NCBI GenBank assembly: GCA_045536425.1
Contig: JAZSNN010000013.1
Coordinates: 1-31,927, forward strand
Direction of reading: 5' to 3'
Origin: UBA11540 sp045536425
GTDB lineage: Bacteria > Bacillota > Clostridia > Oscillospirales > Ruminococcaceae
Length of the DNA: 31,927 bases
Numbering within the stretch: position 1 is the first letter of the stretch; every line of letters starts with the position of its first letter. The notes beneath the pieces were generated by a model. It made no database searches. It was not told where the DNA came from and saw only the letters and a list, made by a program, of their open reading frames with translations. The position numbers and the translations under genes are program-made. Below are positions 6,601 through 14,892 of the stretch, piece after piece.

Positions 6601-9600
6601 ATGAAGTCTAAAAGTATAGTGGCGATAATTTTGGCAATCGCAATAATTTTGGGAGTTGCAATAGTTCTGGGGGTTGCGTCGTTTTGGTCCACTCCTGCTT
6701 CCACAACTGTGGTTAAAGACGGTTTGTCTGCTTACGAATTGGCAGTACAACACGGATATAGCGGAACTGTTCAGGAATGGCTTGAGAGTCTTAACGGAAA
6801 ATCTGCTTATGAAATAGCAAAAGAAAACGGCTATTCGGGCACAGAGACAGAATGGACAGCTTCCCTCAAAGCTACTTCGGGCAAAGACGGAGTGGGTATA
6901 AAAACCGCATCGTTTAATTCAAAGGGCGAATTGGTATTAACCTTGACTGATGGAACATCCTTGAATGTTGGTAATGCTGTCGGTGCAGACGGTAAGGATG
7001 GCAAAGACGGTTTAAACGGTGCCGATGGTGTTAATGGCAAAAACGGCAAAGACGGTGTCGGTATAACCGAAGCAAGTATAAATACAGACGGTCAGCTCGT
7101 TCTCACTTTTTCTGACGGAAAATCCGTTAATCTTGACAAAATTGTGGGTATGAACGGCAAAGACGGAATAGGTGTTTCTAATTCCGAAATTAACGAGCTT
7201 GGTGAACTTGTAATTACATATTCTAACGGTCAAACTGCAAATCTTGGTGTCGTTGTCGGTGCAAAGGGCGAAAAAGGTGACAAGGGCGACCAAGGTGCTA
7301 CAGGTGAAAAGGGTGCCGATGGCGTTAGCATCATTGCGACCGAAATTAACGCAAACGGTGAGCTTGTTATAACCCTTTCGGATAACTCTGTTTCCAACCT
7401 TGGTGTTGTTATCGGTGCAAAGGGTGACAAAGGAGATAAGGGTGACCAAGGCGACAAGGGTGCGCAAGGTGAAAAAGGTGAAAAAGGTATACAAGGTGAA
7501 AAGGGAGATAAGGGTGCTGACGGCATCAGTGTCACAAACGCAGAGATAACCTCCAATGGCGAACTCGTACTTTATTTCTCCAACAACCAACGTGCAAATC
7601 TCGGCAACGTCATCGGCGCAAAGGGTGACAAGGGTGATAAAGGTGACACAGGTGCTCAGGGCGAAAAAGGTGACACCGGTGCGCAAGGTGAGCAAGGTAT
7701 ACAAGGCGTTCAAGGCGAAAAAGGTGACAAGGGCGATGACGGAGTAAGCATTGCCAAAACCGAAATCAACTCCAAAGGCGAGCTTGTTATAACCCTTTCG
7801 GATAACTCCGTTTCCAATCTCGGCGTTGTTGTCGGTGCAAAGGGCGAAAAAGGCGATAAAGGTGACACGGGTGCGCAAGGTGAGCAGGGTATCCAAGGTG
7901 AAAAAGGCGATAAGGGTGACAAAGGTGATAAGGGTGACCAAGGTGAGCAAGGTGAAAAAGGTGACACCGGTGCTGCTGGTCAAGATGGCGATGACGGTAT
8001 CGGAATTGAAACAATAATGGTTGATAACGGTAACCTCAAGATAACCCTCACCAACGGAACAAACCTCGACCTCGGAAACATTAAAGGTGAAAAAGGCGAT
8101 AAAGGTGACACAGGTGCTACAGGTGAAGCAGGTGTCGGCATCGCGTCCACAGCAATAAACGAATATGGTGAGCTTGTTATCACCTATACTGATGAAACCG
8201 AAGTAAATCTCGGTGTTGTTATCGGTACAAAGGGTGACAAGGGTGACAAAGGCGAGCAGGGTGTCCAAGGTGAAAAGGGCGATAAGGGCGACACAGGTGC
8301 AGACGGCATAGGTGTAGAATCTATCGTCGTTAACGAACAAGGTCAACTCGTTATCACCTATACCGATGAAACTGAAGTAAACCTCGGTGTTGTTATCGGT
8401 GCAAAGGGTGACAAGGGAGATAAAGGCGACAAGGGTGACCAAGGCGAGCAAGGTATTCAAGGTGAAAAAGGTGATACCGGTGCACAAGGTCCTCAAGGCG
8501 AGCAGGGTATCCAAGGTGAAAAAGGTGATACCGGTGCACAAGGTCCTCAAGGTGAGCAGGGTATCCAAGGTGAAAAAGGTGATACCGGTGCACAAGGTCC
8601 TCAAGGCGAGCAGGGTATCCAAGGTGAAAAAGGTGATAAAGGTGATAAGGGTGACAAGGGTACCGGTGTTTCCAGCGTTTCTCTTGTAAACGGTCAACTT
8701 GTTATTACCCTTTCGGACACAACCTCTATCAACCTCGGCAACGTCATCGGTGCAAAGGGTGACAAGGGTGACACAGGTGCTCAAGGTGAACAGGGTGTTC
8801 AAGGTGAAAAAGGTGACAAGGGCGACCAAGGTGTTCAGGGTATCCAAGGAGAAACAGGTGCTCAGGGTCCCAAGGGTGATACAGGTGCAAAAGGTCAAGA
8901 CGGTGAAGACGGTGTAGGTATCTCCGACGTTGTACTTACCACAGAGGGAAACCTCAAGATAACCTTTACCACAGGAACTACCACCGACCTCGGCAACATC
9001 AAAGGCACAGACGGTGAAGATGGTGTTGGAATTGATGAAATCTTTGTTCAAGACGGAAACCTCTATGTAAAGAAAACGACCGATAGCACCGCAGTTAACC
9101 TAGGCTCTATTAAGGGCGAAAAGGGTGACAAGGGTGATACCGGCGCACAAGGTCCTCAAGGTGAACAGGGTTTACAGGGTGAACAGGGTATCCAAGGTCC
9201 AAAGGGTGACACAGGTGCTCAAGGTCCTCAAGGCGAACAAGGTATACGAGGACCACAAGGTGAACAGGGACCAAAAGGTGAACAGGGTCCCCAAGGCGTT
9301 GACGGAAAATCCGCCTATGAGCTTTACTGCGAAGCTTATCCCGAGTACACAGGCACTATGGAAGAATGGCTCACTAGTCTTAAAGGTGAAAAGGGTGACA
9401 AAGGCGAAAAGGGCAATTCCGGTGCCTCTGCCTATGATATTGCCGTAAAGAACGGCTTTGAAGGATCTGAAACCGAATGGCTTGCATCTCTGGTAGGCAG
9501 AAGTGTTGTTAAGACAGAGATGGAAAACGGAATGTTGAAAATTACCTACAGCGATGGTGCAACAGATTATATTGAAATTGAAGGCGAATCTGCAGAAGAT

Positions 9601-10290
9601 GCTATTTCGTATTATGTTTTCACAGAACTACCTGATGGTACATATAGTGTTTCCCTGCATCCTACTGTGCTAGAGGTTGTAAACAATCACATCGATATTC
9701 CCTCTCACTATAACGGTGTTGCCGTCACCGTTATCGAAGAAAACGGATTTGCAAATGCAAAATCGATCAAGTCAGTAAATATACCAAACACAGTAACAAC
9801 CATCGGAGGCAATGCCTTTTCTAGTTGTTCTAGTTTGGAAGAGGTTGTTATCCCTAGTTCTGTAACAACCATCGGAGAGTATGCGTTTTCCGCTTGTAGG
9901 AAGCTCAAAGAAATAGTGATTCCAAACTCTGTCACAACAATCGGCGGTTACGCGTTTGAGGGTAACTGGGACCTAGAATATGTTTCATTGCCGAACAATT
10001 TAGCGACTATTGAAGGATTTACTTTCTACAAATGTAGTTCCTTGAAAAGCATAACGATTCCCTCGTCAGTCACAAAAATCGAACCGGGTGCTTTTGTTAG
10101 CAGCGGTTTGAAAAACGCTGTATTCGAAAACAATACAAACTGGATACACTATTTTAAAATTAAAACTGGCATCTATGAAAAAGCTTCAATTGATTTAAGT
10201 GACACGAGTAAGGCAGCAGAATATTTGACTGACGATACTCAAAAAGCTCTTTCCGCTGTGTTCGCCTATAGAACGTTTGAACGTAAGTAA
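6601..10290 (+). CDS. collagen-like (Gly-X-Y) surface protein with BspA-type leucine-rich C-terminus
   Basis: A 1229-residue protein. Residues 4-28 form one hydrophobic segment (signal anchor or uncleaved signal; no lipobox). Two SAYE...G...EWL.SL modules follow, then long collagen-type Gly-X-Y runs rich in GEKGDK and GPQGEQ. These are interrupted about 12 times by a ~30-residue module of the pattern G(V/I)(G/S)I...GELVITLSDG...NLG. Two more SAYE/EWL modules come next, then leucine-rich repeats of the BspA type (IPNTVTTIGGNAF, IPSSVTTIGEYAF and others) and the common BspA tail. There is no LPXTG sorting signal, so anchoring is presumably by the N-terminus. GGAGG precedes the ATG at 6601. Likely cell-surface adhesion or trimeric stalk (inference). 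The repeats make copy number prone to change. Confidence 0.9.
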   Translation: MKSKSIVAIILAIAIILGVAIVLGVASFWSTPASTTVVKDGLSAYELAVQHGYSGTVQEWLESLNGKSAYEIAKENGYSGTETEWTASLKATSGKDGVGIKTASFNSKGELVLTLTDGTSLNVGNAVGADGKDGKDGLNGADGVNGKNGKDGVGITEASINTDGQLVLTFSDGKSVNLDKIVGMNGKDGIGVSNSEINELGELVITYSNGQTANLGVVVGAKGEKGDKGDQGATGEKGADGVSIIATEINANGELVITLSDNSVSNLGVVIGAKGDKGDKGDQGDKGAQGEKGEKGIQGEKGDKGADGISVTNAEITSNGELVLYFSNNQRANLGNVIGAKGDKGDKGDTGAQGEKGDTGAQGEQGIQGVQGEKGDKGDDGVSIAKTEINSKGELVITLSDNSVSNLGVVVGAKGEKGDKGDTGAQGEQGIQGEKGDKGDKGDKGDQGEQGEKGDTGAAGQDGDDGIGIETIMVDNGNLKITLTNGTNLDLGNIKGEKGDKGDTGATGEAGVGIASTAINEYGELVITYTDETEVNLGVVIGTKGDKGDKGEQGVQGEKGDKGDTGADGIGVESIVVNEQGQLVITYTDETEVNLGVVIGAKGDKGDKGDKGDQGEQGIQGEKGDTGAQGPQGEQGIQGEKGDTGAQGPQGEQGIQGEKGDTGAQGPQGEQGIQGEKGDKGDKGDKGTGVSSVSLVNGQLVITLSDTTSINLGNVIGAKGDKGDTGAQGEQGVQGEKGDKGDQGVQGIQGETGAQGPKGDTGAKGQDGEDGVGISDVVLTTEGNLKITFTTGTTTDLGNIKGTDGEDGVGIDEIFVQDGNLYVKKTTDSTAVNLGSIKGEKGDKGDTGAQGPQGEQGLQGEQGIQGPKGDTGAQGPQGEQGIRGPQGEQGPKGEQGPQGVDGKSAYELYCEAYPEYTGTMEEWLTSLKGEKGDKGEKGNSGASAYDIAVKNGFEGSETEWLASLVGRSVVKTEMENGMLKITYSDGATDYIEIEGESAEDAISYYVFTELPDGTYSVSLHPTVLEVVNNHIDIPSHYNGVAVTVIEENGFANAKSIKSVNIPNTVTTIGGNAFSSCSSLEEVVIPSSVTTIGEYAFSACRKLKEIVIPNSVTTIGGYAFEGNWDLEYVSLPNNLATIEGFTFYKCSSLKSITIPSSVTKIEPGAFVSSGLKNAVFENNTNWIHYFKIKTGIYEKASIDLSDTSKAAEYLTDDTQKALSAVFAYRTFERK
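8461..8640 (+). repeat. 54-bp tandem repeat inside the collagen region
   Basis: Near-identical units start at 8461, 8515 and 8569, with a partial fourth at 8623. Each encodes 18 residues (six Gly-X-Y triplets: GEK GDT GAQ GPQ GEQ GIQ). Differences between copies are almost all synonymous (for example GGC/GGT). This suggests recent slippage or recombination. Confidence 0.9.
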
Positions 10291-10347
10291 CTAGAGACGT
10301 GGTGCTACTTAAAATGGTATATAGCCTTAAAAGAGGAGAGCTGAACA

Positions 10348-10806
10348 ATGCTGATATGGGCAGATAACGAAAAGGAAATAGTCGAAATCCCAAAAAGTCG
10401 TAGAAAATTCTTTGAAAACGGCAAAAACAAACTATCAGATGACGAATATGAGTTTTTAAAGGATTACGTAAATCAACTGATAGATAACGTTGTTGCAGAG
10501 AAAAACGAAGACAAAAGGTTTTTCGTACCCGGTTGGCAAGCTCCCGGAAGCTGGGAAGGTACACCGCTTAATGTAATATGGGAAAAAATCTTCCCAAACG
10601 ATGCGGATAGTTGTGCACTATGGTATGGGTTGTTAGTTATGGAAATTTTGATTGATAGAAGCGAAACCCATGAAGAATGGAAAGCAATCAAAACGAACTA
10701 TAACCGAAATTTTGACCAAATGACATACTGGATAGAAGAAAAAGTGAGTTCGCAATCAAATGACAAAAAAGCCGACCTTTATGGTCGGCTTTTTATCATT
10801 TATTGA
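10348..10806 (+). CDS. hypothetical protein, 152 aa
   Basis: Not recognised. The protein is acidic and soluble, without signal peptide or membrane segment. Visible features are a charged N-terminal helix region, a central aromatic and proline-rich stretch (FFVPGWQAPGSWEGTPL) and a Trp-rich C-terminal half. GAGGAG lies about 10 nt before the ATG. It follows the collagen-like gene by 57 nt with no terminator between, so co-transcription is likely. The last 13 codons run through the rho-independent hairpin at 10766-10794, and the stop comes after it, overlapping the end of gpsA. The native C-terminus may therefore be shorter, or the overlap genuine. Small partner or immunity-type proteins often sit after large surface proteins, but nothing here proves that. 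Confidence 0.6.
   Translation: MLIWADNEKEIVEIPKSRRKFFENGKNKLSDDEYEFLKDYVNQLIDNVVAEKNEDKRFFVPGWQAPGSWEGTPLNVIWEKIFPNDADSCALWYGLLVMEILIDRSETHEEWKAIKTNYNRNFDQMTYWIEEKVSSQSNDKKADLYGRLFIIY
10766..10794. terminator. bidirectional terminator
   Basis: AAAAAGCCGACC (10766-10777) pairs perfectly with 10783-10794 around TTTAT. T-runs are present on both strands. It serves the orphan gene on the plus strand and gpsA on the minus strand, and lies within the 3' end of the orphan reading frame. Confidence 0.88.
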
Positions 10807-11809
10807 TATTCCACACTTCTTCGAATTCGTTGATGTTGGGGCGGGTCATGAGGTTTTGGACGGTTTGGTTTACGTCGGCGTTTTCGTAGAGCACCTTGTA
10901 GATCTCTTCGATTATCGGCATTTCCACCTCATAGCGTTTTGCTAGCTCATAGGCACTTTTTGCTGAGATATAGCCTTCGACGGTCATTCCTATCTCTTTT
11001 ATCGCGTCCTTTGCGGGTGTTCCCTTTCCTATGAGTATTCCCGCTCTGCGATTTCGCGAGTGCATACTCGTACAGGTCACTATCAAATCTCCTATTCCCG
11101 TGAGTCCCGAGAAGGTACTCATTCTCGCGCCCATTGCGATACCGAGCCTTGAAATCTCCGCCATTCCGCGTGTCATAAGCGCGGCTTTTGTATTATCGCC
11201 AAAGCCGAGACCATCAACTATTCCTGCGGCAAGAGCGATGATATTTTTGAGCGCTCCGCCAAGCTCTACACCCACGACGTCGTCGTTACAGTAGATTCTG
11301 AGTCTATTGTTCATCAAAAGATGCTGTGCATACACGGCGGCATCCTTATCAACACTCGCGGCAACCACGGTGGTTGGCATTTCGAGCGCGATTTCCTCGG
11401 CGTGTGAGGGGCCCGAAACTGCGACGATTTTGTTCTCGGGCAGTTCCTCGGAAATAACCTCCGAGAGTCTTTTCAGGGTTTCGGGTTCAAAGCCCTTTGC
11501 GACGTTTATGACCACTGCGTTTTTATTTATCTTTTCTGCGACGAGGTGTGCTGTTGCTCTCACAGCAAAGGACGGCACTGCAAATATCACCGCATCGGCA
11601 TCGGCAGTACAGGAGATATCGCTGGTGAGGGTTATCTCCTCTGAGAGTTTTATATTTGGAAGAAGTTTTTTGTTTTCGCGGTCTTTTTTTATAGTTGCTA
11701 TCTCTTCCTCAAAGAGCGACCAAAGGGTTGTATCGTGGCCGTTTTTGTGGCAGAGCACCGCGAGTGCGGTTCCAAAACCGCCCGAGCCCAAAACAGTTAT
11801 CTTTGCCAT
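10796..11809 (-). CDS. gpsA: NAD(P)H-dependent glycerol-3-phosphate dehydrogenase
   Basis: A 337-residue cytosolic enzyme that reduces dihydroxyacetone phosphate to sn-glycerol 3-phosphate, the backbone for phospholipids. The Rossmann motif GSGGFGTALA is at residues 8-17. The conserved VSGPSHAEE and the substrate-site segment GGALKNIIALAAGIVDGLGFGDNTKAAL are present, as is the GLTGIGDLIVTC motif typical of bacterial GpsA. Full length. It lies 8 nt downstream of the RING-like gene and so is in its operon; plsY, a frequent partner, is not adjacent. Confidence 0.95.
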   Translation of the reverse strand: MAKITVLGSGGFGTALAVLCHKNGHDTTLWSLFEEEIATIKKDRENKKLLPNIKLSEEITLTSDISCTADADAVIFAVPSFAVRATAHLVAEKINKNAVVINVAKGFEPETLKRLSEVISEELPENKIVAVSGPSHAEEIALEMPTTVVAASVDKDAAVYAQHLLMNNRLRIYCNDDVVGVELGGALKNIIALAAGIVDGLGFGDNTKAALMTRGMAEISRLGIAMGARMSTFSGLTGIGDLIVTCTSMHSRNRRAGILIGKGTPAKDAIKEIGMTVEGYISAKSAYELAKRYEVEMPIIEEIYKVLYENADVNQTVQNLMTRPNINEFEEVWNINK

Positions 11810-11817
11810 AGTACCTC

Positions 11818-12798
11818 CTATACAACAGCAGGCAGAGTGAGCACGGATATAACCATTGCAACGATGAACACACCTGCTATTACCGCTGCCGCTGAGCCTA
11901 TTGCAAGGGCGCGGTTTGTTCTGCCTTCTCTCGAAAGAGCGGTTGTGTATTCATTTGAGTTTCTATCGACGTTACCGAGCTCTCTTCGAACTTCCGCTAT
12001 CTTTTTATACACGAAATTGGTGTACAGTTTATTTGCAAATATTCCGCTTATTGTAGAAACGCCCATATAAACGTATCTTGCGATATCCGACACCCACATC
12101 AGCGCGTCGAGTCCGTTATAATTTAACATATACGGATCGCCCATCGCTATCACATCGGGGTTTCTCATAAAAAGATGGTATACAAAAACAAACGCAGGAA
12201 CCATCGAAAGTATATAAAGCGCGAGCATAAGAGCGCCCATTACGTACATCTTACGGTTGAAATAGTACATAAAGTTGAAGAAAAATGCCGACCAGTTCCA
12301 CGACGCTTTTTTGCCGGTTTTTTTCATATGTCTTATTCTCGGTACGTAGTAAAACGAGTTATCACCCACGAACAGAGCGAGTTCCTTTGCGGTCACTCCG
12401 TCAATCTCTTCCTCGGGATTTACTCCGCCGTAGGGTGTAGTGAAAGCAGTAATATCTATCGGCGGTATGCCGTACGGGTTATATTTTGGCGCTTCATCTT
12501 CGGACTTTGGCTCCCTCATGGGATATCCGCAAACCTGACAGAATATTCCGTCGGGAGGATTGGGTGCCGAGCATTTGGGGCATTTCTTGGGGTCGTTTTC
12601 CGCCTTTGCTTCCTGTTCTTCATGGCGGTCTTTCCACTGTTTACCCAAAGCGTGTTGCTCTTCAAAATGGCATTTACCCTCAGACTGATAGCACTCTCTA
12701 TGATGCGGCGCACCGCAAATCGGGCAAACGACTACGTCGTCGCCTTCTGCAAATTTTTTATTACAAACGGGACATTGGACATTATCGTATCTACTCAT
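11818..12798 (-). CDS. prokaryotic RING-finger/zinc-ribbon membrane protein (DUF2628-like)
   Basis: 326 residues. The N-terminus is a cross-brace-like zinc cluster: C9, C12, C25, C28, H32 or H33, C36, C43, H44, as in the Prok-RING_1 type. A second zinc ribbon follows, CPKC (73-76) and CQVCG (87-91). After a Pro-rich linker and a short amphipathic region comes a DUF2628-like membrane domain (NWSAFFFNFMYYFNRKMY), then about three hydrophobic segments at roughly 185-210, 240-265 and 300-322. The function of this family is not established. It could be a membrane-tethered zinc-binding adaptor; ubiquitin-ligase activity should not be assumed. AGGAGG-like sequence precedes the ATG at 12798. It is the first gene of the gpsA operon. 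Confidence 0.8.
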   Translation of the reverse strand: MSRYDNVQCPVCNKKFAEGDDVVVCPICGAPHHRECYQSEGKCHFEEQHALGKQWKDRHEEQEAKAENDPKKCPKCSAPNPPDGIFCQVCGYPMREPKSEDEAPKYNPYGIPPIDITAFTTPYGGVNPEEEIDGVTAKELALFVGDNSFYYVPRIRHMKKTGKKASWNWSAFFFNFMYYFNRKMYVMGALMLALYILSMVPAFVFVYHLFMRNPDVIAMGDPYMLNYNGLDALMWVSDIARYVYMGVSTISGIFANKLYTNFVYKKIAEVRRELGNVDRNSNEYTTALSREGRTNRALAIGSAAAVIAGVFIVAMVISVLTLPAVV

Positions 12799-12828
12799 AA
12801 TTTCCTCCGAAGCTATGGTGTTAGGTTA

Positions 12829-12834
12829 ATTATA
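12829..12834 (-). promoter_or_regulatory. candidate -10 for the RING-gpsA operon
   Basis: TATAAT on the minus strand, about 31 nt before the ATG. The hexamer 17 nt upstream (TTTTAT) is a weak -35. Confidence 0.4.
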
Positions 12835-12885
12835 CACCATTTTCCAGGCAAATAAAAGGACTTTTTGTGAACAATCAAATTTCTA

Positions 12886-12914
12886 TTGCATTTTTTCGGT
12901 AAAATCGGTATCAT
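12886..12914 (+). promoter_or_regulatory. sigma-A-type promoter of the HD-folC-rluA operon
   Basis: TTGCAT (12886-12891), 17-nt spacer, TATCAT (12909-12914). It lies 22 nt before the TTG start of the HD protein. Confidence 0.6.
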
Positions 12915-12936
12915 ATTACTGTAAGGAGTGATATTT

Positions 12937-13596
12937 TTGCTGACCTTTAACGATATTAAAAACAATCCTCAGATTAAAACATATATAAGAAAAGCCGACG
13001 AGGCACTTGAAGTTCTCGGGTTTACCGAGCACAACGCGGCTCACGTTACAAAATGTGCCGAAACTGCGAGCGGTATTCTCAGAGATTTGGGATATGACGA
13101 GCGCGTGTGTGAGCTTGCGAAAATCGCGGGATATATGCACGACATCGGAAACATCGTAAACCGCATTGACCACGCGCAGAGCGGTGCGGTTATGGCTTTT
13201 CGTATTCTGGACAAGCTAGAAATGGACCCCGAAGAGATTGCTACCATCGTTTCGGCTATCGGAAATCACGACGAGTCGACCGCATCTCCCATAAACGCGG
13301 TTGCGGCAGCGCTCATCCTCGCCGACAAGAGCGACGTTCGCAGGTCGAGGGTGAGAAACACCGAAATTGCAACCTTTGACATTCACGACCGTGTAAACTA
13401 CGCGGTTGTAAAGAGCAACCTGCATTTTGCAGACGAGATGACTGCTATTGAGCTCGACCTCGAAATCGACACCGAAATAGCCTCGGTTGTGAGCTATTTT
13501 GAGATATTCTTAAACCGTATGCTTTTGTGCAAGCGCGCGGCTGAGTTTTTAAAGCTTCGTTTTGTACTCAACATCAACGGAATGAATCTTCTTTAA
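12937..13596 (+). CDS. HD-domain phosphohydrolase
   Basis: A 219-residue metal-dependent phosphohydrolase. The HD motif is complete: an upstream His in EHNAAHV, H68-D69 in GYMHDIGN, IDHAQSGA, a GNHDE segment, and a final Asp in LADKSD. AAGGAG sits 8 nt before a TTG at 12937, which is chosen over an in-frame GTG at 12928 that overlaps the ribosome site. Relatives hydrolyse nucleotides or phosphoesters; the substrate here is unknown. It is 12 nt upstream of folC and probably in one operon. The C-terminal third (FEIFLNRMLLCKRAAEFLKLRF) is a helical extension beyond the HD core. Confidence 0.85.
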   Translation: MLTFNDIKNNPQIKTYIRKADEALEVLGFTEHNAAHVTKCAETASGILRDLGYDERVCELAKIAGYMHDIGNIVNRIDHAQSGAVMAFRILDKLEMDPEEIATIVSAIGNHDESTASPINAVAAALILADKSDVRRSRVRNTEIATFDIHDRVNYAVVKSNLHFADEMTAIELDLEIDTEIASVVSYFEIFLNRMLLCKRAAEFLKLRFVLNINGMNLL

Positions 13597-13608
13597 AGGA
13601 CTTTTGAA

Positions 13609-14889
13609 ATGACCTATAATGAATGCTTGACATTTATACATTCTCTCGACCGATTTGGCTCTGTGCCGGGGCTCGAGAGAATTTCGGAGCTTCTCAATCT
13701 CTTGGGAAATCCGCAAGAAAAACTCAGATTCATCCACGTCGCCGGCACCAACGGAAAAGGGTCGGTGACGATGTATTGTGCCTCGGTGCTGAAAAAAGCG
13801 GGGTACAAGGTTGGCGCGTATATTTCGCCGTATGTCGTTGATTTTCGCGAGAGGATTCAGCTTTGCGGCGAGTACATAAGCGAGGACGACCTCTGCGAAG
13901 TTATCGGGGAGATTATGCCCCACTATGAGAATATGAAATCACGCGGGTTGCAGATTACCGAGTTTGAGCTTATCACCGCGGCAGCGTTTTTGTATTTTGC
14001 GAAGAAAAATTGCGACGTGGTTTGTCTTGAAGTCGGTTTGGGCGGACGGTTTGACGCGACAAACGTTATCTTATCCCCTATCGTGAGTGTTATCGTTTCC
14101 ATCAGCTTTGACCACGTGAATATTCTGGGGGATTCGCTGGAAAAAATCGCGTTTGAAAAGTGCGGCATCATAAAACCCACCCGTCCCGTAGTGACCTATC
14201 CCGAGCAGGACGAAGAGGTTTTGGCTGTTATTATGGAAAGCTGTGCGGTGAAGGGGTGCAGATTGACAGTACCTAATTTCAATTCCGTACAAATTCTTTC
14301 AAATGAGCTTTTTGACACACGTTTTATCTACGACGGCTTTGAGATTTCGCCAAAGCTTTTGGGAAGCCACCAAATCAAAAACGCAATTACCGCAATCGAG
14401 GCTCTGAAGATTGTTCGAAGTGCGGGATTTAGTATAACAGACGAGGACATTTCGTCGGGTATCAGCGATACCGTTTTTCCCGCTCGAATGGAGATAATGT
14501 CAAAAAAACCGCTCATCATCGTTGACGGAGCGCACAATCTCGCGGGAGCACAGACCTTGGCCGACAGCTTGAAAAAACTTCCTACAAAGCCTATCATTAT
14601 TATGGGTATGCTCGCTGACAAGGATTTTGAGAGTGTTGTGGAGTTGATTGCGCCTCTTGGCAGTGAGTTTGTTGCGGTGACACCGAACAACCCGAGAAAG
14701 CTCGATTGCAAGAAACTTGCAAACGTCGCGATGAAGTACACAAAGGCTACCTACTTTGAAGAGTACAACAATGCGGTGGAATACAGCATTGAAAGGCTTG
14801 AAAAAGACCAGGCGCTCGTTGTTTGCGGCTCGTTGTACCTTGCGAGTGATATGAGAAGCGTTTTGAACACCTTTCTTGAAAGGCAGTAG
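13609..14889 (+). CDS. folC: bifunctional folylpolyglutamate synthase/dihydrofolate synthase
   Basis: A 426-residue Mur-ligase-family enzyme that adds glutamate to dihydropteroate or tetrahydrofolate, using ATP, in the cytoplasm. The P-loop AGTNGKGS is at 45-52, followed by YISPYVVDFRERI. The metal and folate-site segment EVGLGGRFDATNV and the central-domain SFDHVNILGDSLEKIAFEKCGIIK are intact, as is the C-terminal Rossmann-like domain starting at VDGAHN. Normal length. It is tightly flanked by the HD and pseudouridine synthase genes (12 and 3 nt). Confidence 0.95.
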   Translation: MTYNECLTFIHSLDRFGSVPGLERISELLNLLGNPQEKLRFIHVAGTNGKGSVTMYCASVLKKAGYKVGAYISPYVVDFRERIQLCGEYISEDDLCEVIGEIMPHYENMKSRGLQITEFELITAAAFLYFAKKNCDVVCLEVGLGGRFDATNVILSPIVSVIVSISFDHVNILGDSLEKIAFEKCGIIKPTRPVVTYPEQDEEVLAVIMESCAVKGCRLTVPNFNSVQILSNELFDTRFIYDGFEISPKLLGSHQIKNAITAIEALKIVRSAGFSITDEDISSGISDTVFPARMEIMSKKPLIIVDGAHNLAGAQTLADSLKKLPTKPIIIMGMLADKDFESVVELIAPLGSEFVAVTPNNPRKLDCKKLANVAMKYTKATYFEEYNNAVEYSIERLEKDQALVVCGSLYLASDMRSVLNTFLERQ

Positions 14890-14892
14890 TAT

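Noticed and set aside
7012..9051. Long minus-strand open frame of about 680 codons opposite the collagen-like gene
   Set aside because: It is the antisense of Gly-X-Y codons, giving low-complexity Thr/Leu/Phe repeats. No ribosome site or domain is present, and the plus strand has a strong promoter, ribosome site and recognisable domains.
7200..9300. Dense short repeats that could be mistaken for a CRISPR array
   Set aside because: The repeats are in frame with codon periodicity (9 and 54 bp), there are no unique spacers of constant length, and no cas genes are nearby.
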